Below are positions 47,651-58,489 of a stretch of DNA of 64,000 nt, piece after piece. The stretch lies in assembly GCF_002099425.1 (NCBI RefSeq), contig NW_018343990.1, positions 2,790,001 to 2,854,000 on the forward strand. The letters run 5' to 3'. This stretch comes from Phascolarctos cinereus. Its lineage: Eukaryota; Chordata; Mammalia; Diprotodontia; Phascolarctidae. The notes beneath the pieces were generated by a model. The model did no database searches and was not told the origin of the DNA. It was given only the letters and a program-made list of their open reading frames with translations. The position numbers were made by a program, and so were the translations under genes. Each line of letters begins with the position of its first letter. Position 1 is the stretch's first letter.

Positions 47651-47810
47651 GAATGAATGAATGAATGAATGAATGAATGAATGAATGAATGAATGAATGA
47701 AAAAGCATTTATTAAGGCTGTACTATCTGCCAAGCACTATGCCAGCCACTGGGTAGTCAAAGAAAAACCTCCCATGACTCTCCTTCCCCCCTACTCTCTC
47801 AGTTGAGAGT
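47651..47810 (-). mobile_element. L2 3' end with expanded (GAAT)n tail
   Basis: About twelve GAAT units (47651-47700) followed by aaaaagcatttattaaggct, gtactatctgccaagcacta, tgccagccactgggtag. The tail repeat of L2 has expanded into a microsatellite. Confidence 0.85.
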
Positions 47811-48019
47811 CTAGTCTCATATTTTATAGAAGATATTGAGGACATTGAACTTCTTTTTCTCCCTTATTTCCCATCTTCTATCACTCAGATGCCTTCTGCT
47901 ACTCTCTTCTCCTTTACCCTGTCTCACATGATGAAATAGTCTTATTTCTTAGCAAGGCTAACCCATATACTTTTTTGGCCATCCATTCCATATCACAGCT
48001 CGATAGCCATATCCCGGGT

Positions 48020-48240
48020 ACACACACACACACACACACACACAGAGCATACATATACATATACATATACATATATATATGTGTGTGTGTGTGTGTATGT
48101 ATGCATGTATGTATATGTATGTATGTGTATACACAGACACATATATAGAGAGAGTATATATACTATATCTAATACATAGTATGGTATATGGTATACTATA
48201 AATAACACATTATACTATATATAGTATACAAACTATATGT
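48020..48240. repeat. Compound AC / TA / TG tract
   Basis: (AC)n 48020-48044, then catacatatacatata repeats, (TG)n near 48080-48096, tatgtatgcatgtatgtata and TA-rich text. The AC and TG arms are inverted relative to each other. Confidence 0.92.
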
Positions 48241-48315
48241 GTATGTGTATAGTCATATCCCAGCTATCTCCCCCAACAGATTATCCCCTCATCCCCTCTG
48301 TCATCTCTACTCTTT

Positions 48316-48458
48316 TTTGTTTGTTTGTTTTTTGGTGAGGCAATTGGGGTTAAGTGACTTGCCCAGAGTCACACAGTTAGTGAGTATTATGTGTCTGAGG
48401 CCAGATTTGAACTCAGCTCCTCCTGACTCCAAGGCCGGTGCTCTATCCATTGAGCCAC
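48316..48458 (-). mobile_element. WSINE1-type SINE with 18-bp TSD
   Basis: Reverse copy, missing the last few bases of its tRNA head. Flanks ctgtcatctctactcttt (48298-48315) and ctgtcatccctactcttt (48459-48476) differ at one base. Confidence 0.92.
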
Positions 48459-48476
48459 CTGTCATCCCTACTCTTT

Positions 48477-49540
48477 CACTTATTTCCATTCTCTCCCTGT
48501 CTACTATCTCATTCCCTACTGCCTACAAACATGTCCATGTCTCCCTCAGCCTGAAAACACCCTTACTGATCCTTCTATCCTGGCCAACTATCCTATATTT
48601 CCGCTGCCCTTTGTAGCCAAACTTTAAAAGGCTGTCTACAACTGGTGTCTCTACTTTTGCTATCCTTACTCTCTCTCTAGTCCCTTACAACCCAACTTCC
48701 AATGTTATCATTCCACCAAAACTCCTCTCAAAAGTTACCAAAGATCTCTTAGTTGCATATCCAATGGCCTTCTTGCAATTCCCATTTTCCTTGGCCTCTC
48801 TGTAGCCAGTATTGACCACTATTTCCTCCTTGAATACTATCTTCTTTCTAGGCTTTTGGGACACCTCTCCTTTCTTGTTCCTCCTACGTGCTCTCTTCTT
48901 CTCAAATTCCTTTGCTAGCTCCTTTTCAAGATTATACCTTCAAATCATATGTATTCCTCAGAGTTCTCTCCTGGGTCTTCTGCTTCTAAACTATTTCACT
49001 TGCTGATCTTATCAGCTCTTATATAATAGTATTATAGTAGTATATAGTATATAGCATACATATATATATATATATACTATAGTATATATAGTATAGTAGT
49101 ATATAATATATATCTCTATATAATATCTCTATATTGTCTCTGTGCTGACGATACCTTTCTTGCTCTCTGCAGACCTCCAGTCTTTCATCTCCAACTGCCT
49201 TTCAGATACCTCAGATAAGATGTTCAGTAGACATCTTAAACAAAACATGTCCAAAATGAAACTTATCATCTTTTCCCCAAACCATCCTCTTTCTACCTGT
49301 TCAATTACTCTAGAGGGCAACTCCATCCTTCCAGTTCTTCAGGCTCTAAATTTAGGAGATATTCTCAACTCATCACTACCTTTTATCCCTCCACATCCAC
49401 TCTGTTGCCCAGACCTGTAGATGTCATTTCTGCAACATCTCTCGAACACAGCCCCTTCTCTCCTCTGATGCAGCTACCATTTTGGTACAGGCCCTCATCA
49501 CCACCAAAGTCCTAGGGTTTCAGTAGAAGGGGCTGATGGC
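48477..49540 (+). mobile_element. L2 LINE ORF2 C-terminal half
   Basis: Forward L2: ggacacctctcctttcttgt, cctttgctagctccttttca, cagagttctctcctgggtct (the PQGSVLGPLLF region), ctgtgctgacgatacctttc (the YADDTQ region), cagacctccagtctttcatc, aaacatgtccaaaatgaaac, gagggcaactccatccttcc. Frames are broken. An AT-rich expansion lies inside at 49018-49135. L2 wording probably begins left of the SINE at 48316. Confidence 0.8.
49018..49135. repeat. AT-rich tract inside L2
   Basis: Imperfect TATA/TAGTA repeats between the RT core and the next L2 block; a local expansion. Confidence 0.85.
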
Positions 49541-49583
49541 AAGGCCAAAGGTCCTTTGATTACATATATAAGTAGATCACATG

Positions 49584-49585
<2 letters not shown>

Positions 49586-49628
<43 letters not shown>
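49586..49628. repeat. (TG)n microsatellite
   Basis: About 21 perfect TG units. Confidence 0.97.
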
Positions 49629-49632
<4 letters not shown>

Positions 49633-50584
49633 CTCTGCAGGGCCTAGAGGTGGGACAGATGGTAAGGTCTGGAGGTCTTTATGAGAAGGAAGTCCTGATT
49701 GTTTTCCATGTCATCAAAAGGAATAGAGTTGTTGACTCCCATTTCATGTAAGTTGTGTAAGCAGTCAAGTGATAAGGGAGAGCCTGGTGTAGTTTTAGGT
49801 TTTTTTTCTTGCCCAGGATGGATTCTGGGATGGTCCTTGGCCAGTGGAAATGAGAGGTGGGGATGAAAGAGGGGAGGAGGGAAACTAAACTATTTCTAAG
49901 TTTATTTCCAAATCATCTTCTATAATTCTATGATTTGTACAGCAGCAGAACCTCATTAATTTGGACTCCCCTGGTATGGAATCTGAAACAATTTGAAAAG
50001 ATCTTGATTGGCAGTTTACTTTTTTCTAGATGCGGAAAAATTTGTTAAGCAGATTAATACTATTGTTCATTGCTGGCTGCTTGGCACATTGCCTCACGTG
50101 GTACTATACGAGTCTTCAGGTGCCCCTAAACCTGAAGGCACAAAGTTATCATAGGGCACTTCCAAACAGTGTTAACTGCCCAGCCCCTGGTATATCAGGT
50201 CAACTCACTTCAACCAGTGACATATGAGATGCTCTGAAGCGAAACACATACTGTCCCACTCTCTTGGCTGCTTCTATACAAATGGTGGTCTCTCTGCCAA
50301 GGAGAATGGTCTTTGGACTGGAAAGGACAGAACAAAAGTAGCTAATAGGGAGTTGATACTTAAGGAAAATAAAGAGATAGTAGGAAAATATCTAATTGCC
50401 CTTGATGTGTTCAAATCATCTGGCTTAGACAAATTACATCCTCAGGCACTGAAAAAACTAACTGAGGTATTTGCTGAGTCATTCTCAAAAAATCTTTGAA
50501 TGAAAGAGGGTCAGAGGAGAGCAAATGTTGTCCCAGTTTTCAAAAAAAGGAAAGACAAAAGAGCCTGCAAACTATAGGCCAGAG

Positions 50585-50960
50585 AGCTAGACTTTTTTCT
50601 ATTATGGTTAGATTTATTTTTTTCCCTATTTAAAAAATTCTGAACTTTACAAACATTGACTAAAATGAACAAATACACAGTAGAAGAAAAAGAGAGGACT
50701 GAATATGAAACTGTGAGTCTCTATTTTGGATAGCTAGCTTTTCTTTTTTCACTATGCAATAAATTCAATATGTTACTTTCAAAGATGTCTGGCTTATCTA
50801 TGATTCTTTCTGGCCTTCCTTCTGTTCCAGTGAGCTTAATTTTGATTCTTCTTTAAATTCTGAAGCACATTATTCAAAAGATACTCATTTCAATGGGGGA
50901 AGAAAGTGGGTGAAAAAATTAAATGTAAAAAAAGACATGATTAATGAACAGTTAGAAAAG
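50585..50960. repeat. Repeat shared with 25425-25600, inside CR1
   Basis: tctgaactttacaaacattg, gaatatgaaactgtgagtct, gctagcttttctttttt. Likely an L1 3'UTR variant in reverse, inserted in the CR1. Confidence 0.42.
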
Positions 50961-51136
50961 GAATTGATGATCTTTGTGTGTCTCCATAGCTTCATCGAAA
51001 ACAGGTTATTTTAAACTTACTTCTCCCCCCTCCCCACCGGATTACTAAACTAATAGATGAAGGGATTGATATAGATATAATTTACCTATATTTTAACAAA
51101 GCATTTTATAATATTTTACATACTATTCTTAATCTC

Positions 51137-51402
51137 TGCTACTGGGGGAGAGTGAGGGTGAGGGATGGTTTGAGTTCAGGTGTTCAAAGATGCAGTAGGG
51201 CTAATGCCAATTAGGTGTCTGTGCTGTCTGGCACCAACATGGTATGTGTAGGGATGGCGGGGACCAGGCTGCTTAAAGAAGGGTGAATCCAGACAGATTG
51301 GAAACAGAGTAAACCAAACCTTCCCTCATGATCAGCAGTAGGCCTGGGCCTGCAAGTAGCCACTGTACTGCTGGCCTGGTTGAGATAGGGAGATCCAGAC
51401 TC
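51137..51402 (+). pseudogene. RN7SL: 7SL (SRP) RNA pseudogene with S domain
   Basis: 7SL is the RNA scaffold of the signal recognition particle, about 300 nt. This copy follows it closely in order: ctactgggggagagtgaggg (cf. CTACTCGGGAGGCTGAGG), ggtttgagttcaggtg, ggtgtctgtgctgtctggca, caacatggtatgtgtaggga, ggggaccaggctgcttaaag, aagggtgaatccagacagat, tggaaacagagtaaacc, ctcatgatcagcagtaggcc, aatagccactg-like gcaagtagccactgtactgc. It retains the S domain, so it is not an Alu-type SINE. About 30 nt of the 5' end, including the Pol III A box, is missing, and an A-rich tail follows at 51403. Retroposed pseudogene in the plus direction. Confidence 0.92.
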
Positions 51403-51436
51403 AAAAACAATAAACAACAACCACCAAAAAACCCCA

Positions 51437-51540
51437 AACACTCAACAACTCAAGGCTAAAAGTTTCAGAGATGAGTTCTGCATTTGTAGAAGTTCCTCAT
51501 CCAGAGTTTTCTACCCTAAATGAAATCTTGGGTCCAATCA
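51437..51540 (+). mobile_element. SINE family S, 3' block
   Basis: Directly right of the 7SL tail: aactcaaggctaaaagtttc, agagatgagttctgcatttg, tagaagttcctcatccagag, taaatgaaatcttgggtcc. This matches the 3' block of copies at 46190, 54810 and 59850. Confidence 0.55.
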
Positions 51541-51559
51541 ACCATTGTAATGGTAAACA

Positions 51560-51905
51560 AATAACTGAATTAATTTCAATTCAATAAACATGTATTTTGT
51601 GCCTACTGTATGCAAGCCGCTGCAATAGGACAGGAGATATAAGAGAAAACCAAAGTGGTATCTGCTTTTCAAGAACTTTACTCATACTTGGGGACACAAC
51701 AAAATATAAATAATAGGGCAGGATGTAAAGAGGGCTAAGGGAATATCATACAAAATGTAGAGCATGTAAGGTACAAGGAAAGCGTTCATGGAAAGAGGTG
51801 GCTCCTTGAGCTCAGCCTTTAAGGAACATAAGAATTTTGAAGCAGAGATTGGGAGGGTTTTCCAAGCTATTTTTGTGGAAAATATGGAGAAATGTAGGAT
51901 CGTGC
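51560..51905 (-). mobile_element. L2 LINE 3' end inside CR1
   Basis: Reverse: tcaataaacatgtattttgt, gcctactgtatgcaagccgc, then ggctccttgagctcagcctt, taaggaacataagaattt. This is the L2 3' region order. Confidence 0.75.
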
Positions 51906-52439
51906 AATTAAATGGATGTTCATTTAGAGATGTTTGAATGAACAGAGCCAAAGAGTAGTCCATAATATACTTAACTTGATAGGAGTTCTCTGGTGGTCTG
52001 CCTTAGGCATCCATGCTTGGCCTTGTGCTGTTTTTGCTGGTTTCTTACATTTTTATCAAACTCAGATAAAGACATAGATGGCATGCTTATCAAATCTGTG
52101 CAGAAATGGGAAGAATATCTAAGATAATGGATGATGGTATCAGAATTCAAAAAAAGATCTTGACAGGTTAGAACCTTAGGCCAGATTGAATAAGCTGAAA
52201 TTTAAGAAGGATAAATGTGCAGTCTTATAATTAGGTGGTATACAAAATCAACTTTGTAAGTATAAATGGCAGTGTTCTGTCTTGAGAACAATTTGTTTGA
52301 AAAATATATCTGGGTTTTAGTGGCCTGAAAACTCAATGAGTCAACAGTTGATGAGACAGTCAAGAGAGCTAATATAACATCAGGTTGCATTAAGAGAAAC
52401 AAAGAAACCAAGAAGAGGATTGTATATTTCTATCTAGAT

Positions 52440-52560
52440 GGGATTGCTGAAGTGATCTGGCTCAATCTCCTTATTTTTCAGATAAGAAAATTGAGGACCA
52501 GGTCACCCAGGTAGTAGAGACAGAGTTTAAACCCTTATCCTCTGGGTACCATGGTGCAGT
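52440..52560 (-). mobile_element. MIR-type fragment
   Basis: ctcaatctccttatttttca, gataagaaaattgaggacca, ggtcacccaggtagtagaga. Reverse MIR core and head. Confidence 0.6.
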
Positions 52561-52661
52561 GGATGACAATTCCAGTGTACTCTGCCCTGACCAGAGCACA
52601 TTCTGCAATGCTGGGATTGAGTTTATAGAAGGACACTGGAAAGCTGGTAAATGTCTAGAAT

Positions 52662-52860
52662 TCAGGGTGGGAAACCTGTGGCCTCGAGGCCTCATGTGGC
52701 CTTCTAGGTCCTTGGGTACACCCTTTTCACTGAATCCAAGTTTTATGGAACAAATCCTTTTATTAAGGGGATTTTGTTCTGTGAAGTTTGGATTCAAAGG
52801 GCCACTTGAGTACCTAGAGGGCCATATGTGGCCCTGAGGCCACAGGTTCCCCACCCCTTG
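52662..52860. mobile_element. Palindromic hAT MITE (Charlie type)
   Basis: Left end tcagggtgggaaacctgtgg, cctcgaggcc; right end ggccctgaggccacaggttc, cccacccctt, an inverted match. The interior is also inverted: ttggattcaaagggcc near 52790 mirrors actgaatccaagtttta near 52730, and tttattaagggga mirrors itself around 52765. Nearly the whole 200 bp can fold on itself. Flanks gtctagaa and gtctagtt resemble the nTCTAGAn hAT target. No transposase. Confidence 0.85.
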
Positions 52861-52864
52861 TCTA

Positions 52865-53020
52865 GTTCATAGACAAAATCACAGATTTATGGCTAGAAGA
52901 GATCTCAGAGACAGTCTATCCAGGCCCTTGTTTTGCAGATGAGTAAACTGAGGCTTAGTGAGATTAAATGACTTGCACAAGGTAACAGAGGATGCCACAC
53001 AGGATTTGAACCTACTTACT
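52865..53020 (-). mobile_element. MIR-type SINE
   Basis: atcacagatttatggctaga, ccttgttttgcagatgagta, aactgaggcttagtgagatt, gcacaaggtaacagagg, aggatttgaacct. Reverse orientation. Confidence 0.75.
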
Positions 53021-54744
53021 CCCAAAATCAAACTTATTTTCATTGGGCTGTTACCTCTGATGGTCTTGAGGTAATGCTGTTTGAGGATCAGATGAAAAAC
53101 CTGGAAATGCTTATTTAGGAGAAGAGAAGAATTTGGGAGTGGGGGCAGGAGGGAGGGGAACATGGTAGCTGTCCTCAGATATTTGAAGGGCTAGAATAAG
53201 CAACAGGAATCAAATTTGTTTTCCTTGTCTCCAAAGCATAGAAGTAGAAACAGTAGGTGAAATTTTGAAAAACAGCAGATTTAGATTTGTTGAATGGAAA
53301 AACTTCCTAATAACTAGAGCTATTTAAGTGAGGGGAAGGAAAGATTCATAGCTTACTCTGTGATTACCAACCCAAGAGACTGGTGAGATGGGAGTTTCCT
53401 GGAGAGAGAAAGACTGAAATTTGAAGAAGAGTATTTAGAGTAAAAATAATGAAGTCCACTTCTGGACCTGTTGAGTTTGAGGTGCCATAGGGGCATCAGG
53501 GTGGAGATGTCCAGCAGATAGCTGATGATGTAGGCCTGAAGTTCAGAAGAAGGTTGAGGGCTGGATGTGTGGATTTTTGAGTCATCTACACTTAGAGACG
53601 ATAATTGAACCCATATTAGTAGCTGAGATGATCAAGAAACAGTATAAAGGAAAAAGAAGAGGACCTAGGACAGAACAGTAGGGTGCACCGTCACTTAGGG
53701 GGCAGGAGATAAATGATTATCTGGCAAATGAAACTGAGGAGATGTCACACAGGTGGAAGAAGTAGAACAAAGTTGGGTTATGGAAGCCAAAGAAAAGAGA
53801 GACTATATTGGAGAAAGGGCTGGTGAACAATGTAAAAAGCTGCAAAAAGATGAGCATCGAGAAAATGCCCCCAGATTTTGCAATTAAGAGATCATTGGTA
53901 ACTTCTGAGAGAATAGTTGCAGTGTAGAGATGGGGCTGGAAAAAAGACTTGAGAAGGCACTGGGGGGTGAGGAAGTAGAAGGCAAAGGTGGATAACTCTA
54001 GGAGTTTAACAGGAAAAGGGAGGTAAGATACGTAACACTAGTTCAAAGGATGGAAAGGATGGCGTGATTAAGTGAAAGTATTTTTTTTTTTAGGAGGGAG
54101 AGCCCTAAGTATGTCTACTGGAAATGGGGAAAGACCTGTTTAACAGGGAAAGGTTAAATAAAAGACACAGGGAATAATTGATATGCTAATCTCACCTAGG
54201 ATATAGGCAGGGATGGGATTTAAGGCATGAGTGGGAGGATTAACCTTAGCAAGATGGAGGGCTGGAGCAAAAAAGAAAATAGAAAGTCTTCATATAGAGA
54301 GGTTTTGAGGTGAGGTGAGCAAGTAGCTTACAAAGGATAATCAGTTCTTTCAGTAAGTTAGAGGAAGGGTCTTATACTAAGTTGAGAGAGAAAGAGGCTT
54401 GAGAATAGTGTTGGAATTTGATAGTGTCACTGGATTCTGCTCTGATCACACCATATCTTTCATAAGGATTACAGTAGTAAGGAGGAAATGGAAAAATGAA
54501 GAGCCTGACCCTTCTTCAGTCTGACTGGAACTCAAAGTAGTTGCAGAGACAATGGCAGAAAACCAATCAAGGAAGAATGAAGGAATTACCATGCAGCAGG
54601 GAAGAATCAGTTGAGATTAGATAGCTCAAATTTGCAACATCTATTGTCTTAAGAGGTAGAAGCTGAAAAGATAGGTAATGCTAAAAATGGAAGGAAAAGA
54701 GTCCAGTAGTCCAAGTTAAACATAGTTATGAAGGAAGAAGAGGC

Positions 54745-54955
54745 AACCTGAGAGCTGACCTCAGAGTCAAGAAGATCTGTGTTCCAGTCTTGCCTCAGAT
54801 GTAATAATGATTATATGATTATGCTAAGTCATTTCATCTGTCCTGGGACATTTTGTAAGACTATAATCTGGAGAAGAATTGTTGATCTACCTCAACAGAG
54901 TGTGCTCATTCATGGGGAGTTCCTTATACCTATAAAATCACAAGTTATTACCTCC
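54745..54955 (+). mobile_element. SINE family S, copy
   Basis: Head: gagctgacctcagagtcaag, ctgtgttccagtcttgcctc. 3' block: tgtaagactataatctggag, tcattcatggggagttcctt, atacctataaaatcacaag. Confidence 0.62.
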
Positions 54956-55903
54956 CCCCAAAAAAGAGCATTTTTTTTTGCAGAGATGTGGGATTATGGG
55001 TGTAGAATGTTGCATATGTGATCAGATTTGGGTAAAGTATTGGTTAATTTTTCTAAAAATTTTTTACTTTTGGTGTTATAAGTGGTAACTCATTGGGTAG
55101 GAGTGGAGTGAAGAATACATTCAGTAGTGAAGGCGATGTAAAAACAAAAAATATCAATGAAAAGTATAAGAGAGAAAAAAAGAAAAAAAAATAAAAGACT
55201 GAAGGGAAGAAAGAGAGGCCAGAACAGAGATGATTGACTGGAAGGCCAGTCAGGGATAGAATGATTTAAGTTCTCGAGGAAAAAGAATGGCTTTAGGAAA
55301 AGAGAGGTATTGGACAAGATGAAAGGTCAGGAGGTTATGATCAGAGACAGGAATTTCAGAGTTCAAAATCATGGAGGCAAAACAGTTTTGAATGATGATG
55401 AGGCTTAAGTGGTGGCTACCCCAGTGGATGAACGAGGTAAAATGGAAATCTAGGCCACAGGAGTTGAGATGGTTGATGGACTGGGAGGCCAGGGTTTTTG
55501 AAGGGACATTAAAGTAGAAACTAAAGTCCTCCAGGATGAGTAGAGCAGGGACTGAAGTGGAGAAGAAGCCTGAGAAAAATACAGCCTCCTGGAGGCTGAG
55601 AGAAGATGGTAAAAAGGATCAGAATGGGATGGGACAAAGTGCAGAGGAGGAGAGTTGGGGAGTGCTGGTGACTGATGGAAGCTCTCTAAGTGGGCAGTGG
55701 AGAATGTGCCAACTGCTTCTGCTAACCTAGTGGGTTGGGAGGAGTGGGGAGTGGTGAGAAGAGAAAGAGCAATCAACCTTGGGGAGGGTGGCAAGAATTT
55801 AAGTATCTGCCAAAAGCATCCAGGCTCCTTGAGCACTTAATATACAATGACTGTGACAGGAAGAGATCTAGTAGGAAGGGGACTCTGTTTATAACACAGC
55901 AGG

Positions 55904-56045
55904 AAGGGGCAACTAGGTGGTACAGTGAATACAGTACTGACCTTGGAATCAGGAGAATCTGAATTTAAATCCAGTTTCAGACATTTACTAGCTGTGTGAC
56001 CTTGGGCAAGTCACTTAATCCCCATTTGTCTCAAAAAAAAAACAC
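55904..56045 (+). mobile_element. WSINE1-type SINE
   Basis: Plus-strand copy: aaggggcaactaggtggtac, atctgaatttaaatccagtt, gtgtgaccttgggcaagtca, A-run. A 9-bp repeat cacagcagg flanks it (55895-55903, 56046-56054). Confidence 0.88.
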
Positions 56046-56164
56046 CACAGCAGGGATGGCATAGGGTATAGAGGAAGGGGATGGCAGAGGATGATAGAAG
56101 TTGAAAGTGGGGAGAGCTGAGCTGGATAGAGATGAGAGCATGAAAAGTTGCAGTAGACTCTTTT

Positions 56165-57662
56165 TTTTCTAGTGTTTTTTTTTGTTTTTCCCCCCCAATT
56201 TTATTAATTTATTGATTTATTAACAATCACTATCATATGCTGTTGAGCTGAAAATTTTTCTCTCCCTTCCTCCCCCCCACCCTCCCCAAGATGGAGCATA
56301 ATCTGATATAGGTTTTACATTTACATTCCTATTAAACATATTTTCATGTTAGTGAAGTTATAAGTAAAAATTAAAACCAATAGGAGGAACCATCAGAAAG
56401 ATGAAACAAAACTCAACAGAAGGTAAAAATAAGTGATAGTGATTCGACTTCCATAGTTCTTTCTTTGGATGTGGACAGCATTTTCCATCCCGAGGCCTCT
56501 GGAGATGTGTTAGATCCTTGTAATGCTGAGAAGGGTTCAGTTTAACAATATTAGTCATTGCATAACATGGCTGTTACTGTGTACAAAGTCCTCTTGGTTC
56601 TGCTCACTTCACTCAGCATCAGATCATATAAGTCTTCCCAGGTTTTTCTGAAGTCAGCCTGTTCATCATTTCTTATAGCACAATAGTATTCCATTACCTT
56701 CATATACCACAACTTGCTCAGCCATTCCCCAATTGATGGGCATCCTCTCAATTTCCAATTCTTTGCCACCACAAAAAGAGCTCTATGAATATTTTTGTAC
56801 ATGTGGGTCCTTTTCCCATTTGTTTGATCTCTTTGGGATATAGCCCTAGAAGTGCTATTGCTGGGTCAAAGGGTATGCACATTTTTATAGCCCTTTGGGC
56901 ATAGTTCCAAATTGTTCTCCAATATGGTTGGATCATTTCACAACTCCACCAACAATGTATTAGTGTTCCAATTTTCCCATATCCTCTCCAACATTTATCA
57001 TTTTCCTGTTTTGTCATGTTGGCCAATCTGATAGGTGTGATGTGGTACCTCAGAGTTGTTTTGATTTGCATTTCTCTAATCAATAATGATTTAGAGCATT
57101 TTTTCATATGACTATAGATGGCTTTAATTTCTTCATCTGAGAATTGTCTGTTCATATCTTTTGACCATTTATCAATTGGGGAATGGCTTGTGTTCTTATA
57201 AATTTGTCTTAATTCTCTATATATTTTAGAAATGAGGCCTTTATCAGAGAGACTGGTTGTAAAAATTCTTTCCCAATTTTCTACCTTCCTTCTAATCTTA
57301 GTTGCATTGGCTTTGTTTGTGCAAAAACTTTTCAATTTAATGTAATCAAAATTATCCATTTTGCTTTTCATAATGTTCTCTATCTCCTGTTTGGTCATGA
57401 ATTCTTCTGTTCTCCATAGATCTGATAGGTAAACTATTCCTTGTTCTCCCAGTTTACTTATGGTATCAGCCTTTATATCTAAGTCATGAACCCATTTTGA
57501 CTTTATTTTGGTATATGGTGTGAGATTTGGGTCTATGCCTAGTTTCTGCCATTCTCTTTTCCAGTTTTCCCAGCAATTTTTTTTTTCAAAGGGTGGGTTC
57601 TTATCCCAGAAGCTGGGGTCTTTGGGTTTATCAAATAATAGACTACTATAGTCATTGACTAA
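56165..57662 (-). mobile_element. 5'-truncated L1 with 15-bp TSD and ORF2 C-terminus
   Basis: Perfect direct repeat gcagtagactctttt at 56150-56164 and 57663-57677; the T-run of the poly(A) end is at 56161-56168. The frame 57704-56748 gives 304 residues of L1 ORF2 C-terminal domain plus about 14 residues from the flank: KSKWVHDLD, NRQFSDEEI, MKKCSKSLLIREMQIKTTL, IPFDPAIALLGLYPKE. The Cys-rich motif reads CWRGYGKIGTLIHCWWSC, so the second Cys of CX3CX7HX4C is Tyr. Near 56780 the frame breaks by what looks like a 2-nt loss; the rest of ORF2 (KNWKLRGCPSIGEWLSKLWY) continues in another frame to 56551. A 3'UTR follows. No RT core is present. Confidence 0.93.
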
Positions 57663-57799
57663 GCAGTAGACTCTTTTGTCATAGCAGAAAGTCATCCCCA
57701 TCACAGCAATCGGGGAATAAGAGTTTTAGTCATAGGACAGCGCAAGTAGGTACTGATCAGAGATGGGTTCTGGAGATGGGAAGGTCAGGTGATGAAGGA

Positions 57800-58200
57800 G
57801 GCAACTCAACTTAAGCCGCTTATAACAGGGGCAAGCACTTTGCTTTTCTATCACGATCTTTGTGAAGGGTTGACACAGGGGCCAGGAAGATCATTGGTAA
57901 GGCAGACTTTAAGTCCTAGTCTGAATGAATTAGGGACAGTTTCTTCTCATCCTCTCTCACCACTGCAATCCTTATGAAGGTCACAGTACAACGACACATG
58001 ACATCCCTCATCCTGGGCCAGGTTAATCTACTTGATAAAGCAAGTCGGTAACTACCTCTAGATGACAATATATCATTCTGGTTCTGTTGTGTACCTGAAA
58101 GCACTGCACATGCATTTCTTTGAAAATATCCTCTAATTTAGAGCTTTCATTCATTCAAACTGGCCTTACCCTTCAATCAGGGTAATTTAATGAGGTTTAA
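57800..58200. other. No gene or repeat recognised
   Basis: Short frames at 57789-57977 plus and 57916-58104 minus carry no recognisable content. Confidence 0.4.
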
Positions 58201-58204
58201 CTAT

Positions 58205-58325
58205 TTATAGAGGCAGCATAGTGTGTTGCACCATGAAGTAGGAAGACCTGTGTTCAAATACCACTCCTTATAGGCTATGTGGCCTTGGACAAAACACTTA
58301 ATCTCTCTGTGCCTTAGGCATCATC
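58205..58325 (+). mobile_element. MIR/tRNA-type SINE head
   Basis: gaggcagcatagtgtgttgc, gacctgtgttcaaataccac, ctatgtggccttggacaaaa, cacttaatctctctgtgcct. Confidence 0.75.
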
Positions 58326-58489
58326 CTAGAATTTATCTCTATAGACGTATTTGAGGGAGTTCTAACAAACCATAGATGCCGAATCATAGATCTTTCACAC
58401 ATTCATGTGTAACTGACTGTCACTGGGCATCCTGCCCTTATTCGGCCAGAGAGAAGGTATGGATTATGCAACCCTGACACAGATCACAA

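Larger units (their letters stand above)
50225..53345 (+). mobile_element. CR1/L3 LINE, heavily interrupted
   Basis: Frame 50224-50499 reads DVFKSSGLDKLHPQALKKLT, the CR1 segment D..KS.GPD.LHP..LKEL just before the RT core. It continues with gcaaatgttgtcccagtttt and FKKRK. At 51047-51130 broken frames give LIDEGIDIDIIYLYFNKAF, the RT palm segment. At 52000-52200 comes tccatgcttggccttgtgct (GSVLGPVLF) and cagatggcatgctt-like text. The 3' part is at 53090-53345. In between lie an L1-like 3' repeat, a 7SL pseudogene, a SINE, an L2 end, a MIR and a hAT MITE. Confidence 0.8.
53440..57790 (-). mobile_element. Long old L2 LINE ORF2 copy, interrupted
   Basis: On the plus strand: ggacctgttgagtttgaggt, gcatcagggtggagatgtcc, tttgagtcatctacacttag, acctaggacagaacagtagg, gtgcaccgtcac, tatggaagccaaagaaaaga, ttgcaattaagagatcattg, gtaacttctgagag. 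Reversed, this spells the L2 RT (ISLLNCKI.GHF..AHLFAAF, then L..LFFGFHN, then SVLGPLLF-region remnants). Less certain 5' ORF2 wording extends to about 55895 and perhaps to 57790 beyond the inserted SINE and L1. Confidence 0.68.

Noticed and set aside
47651-47701. Regularly spaced short repeats resembling an array
   Set aside because: A simple tetranucleotide microsatellite without spacers; no CRISPR-like structure is expected or seen in this vertebrate sequence.
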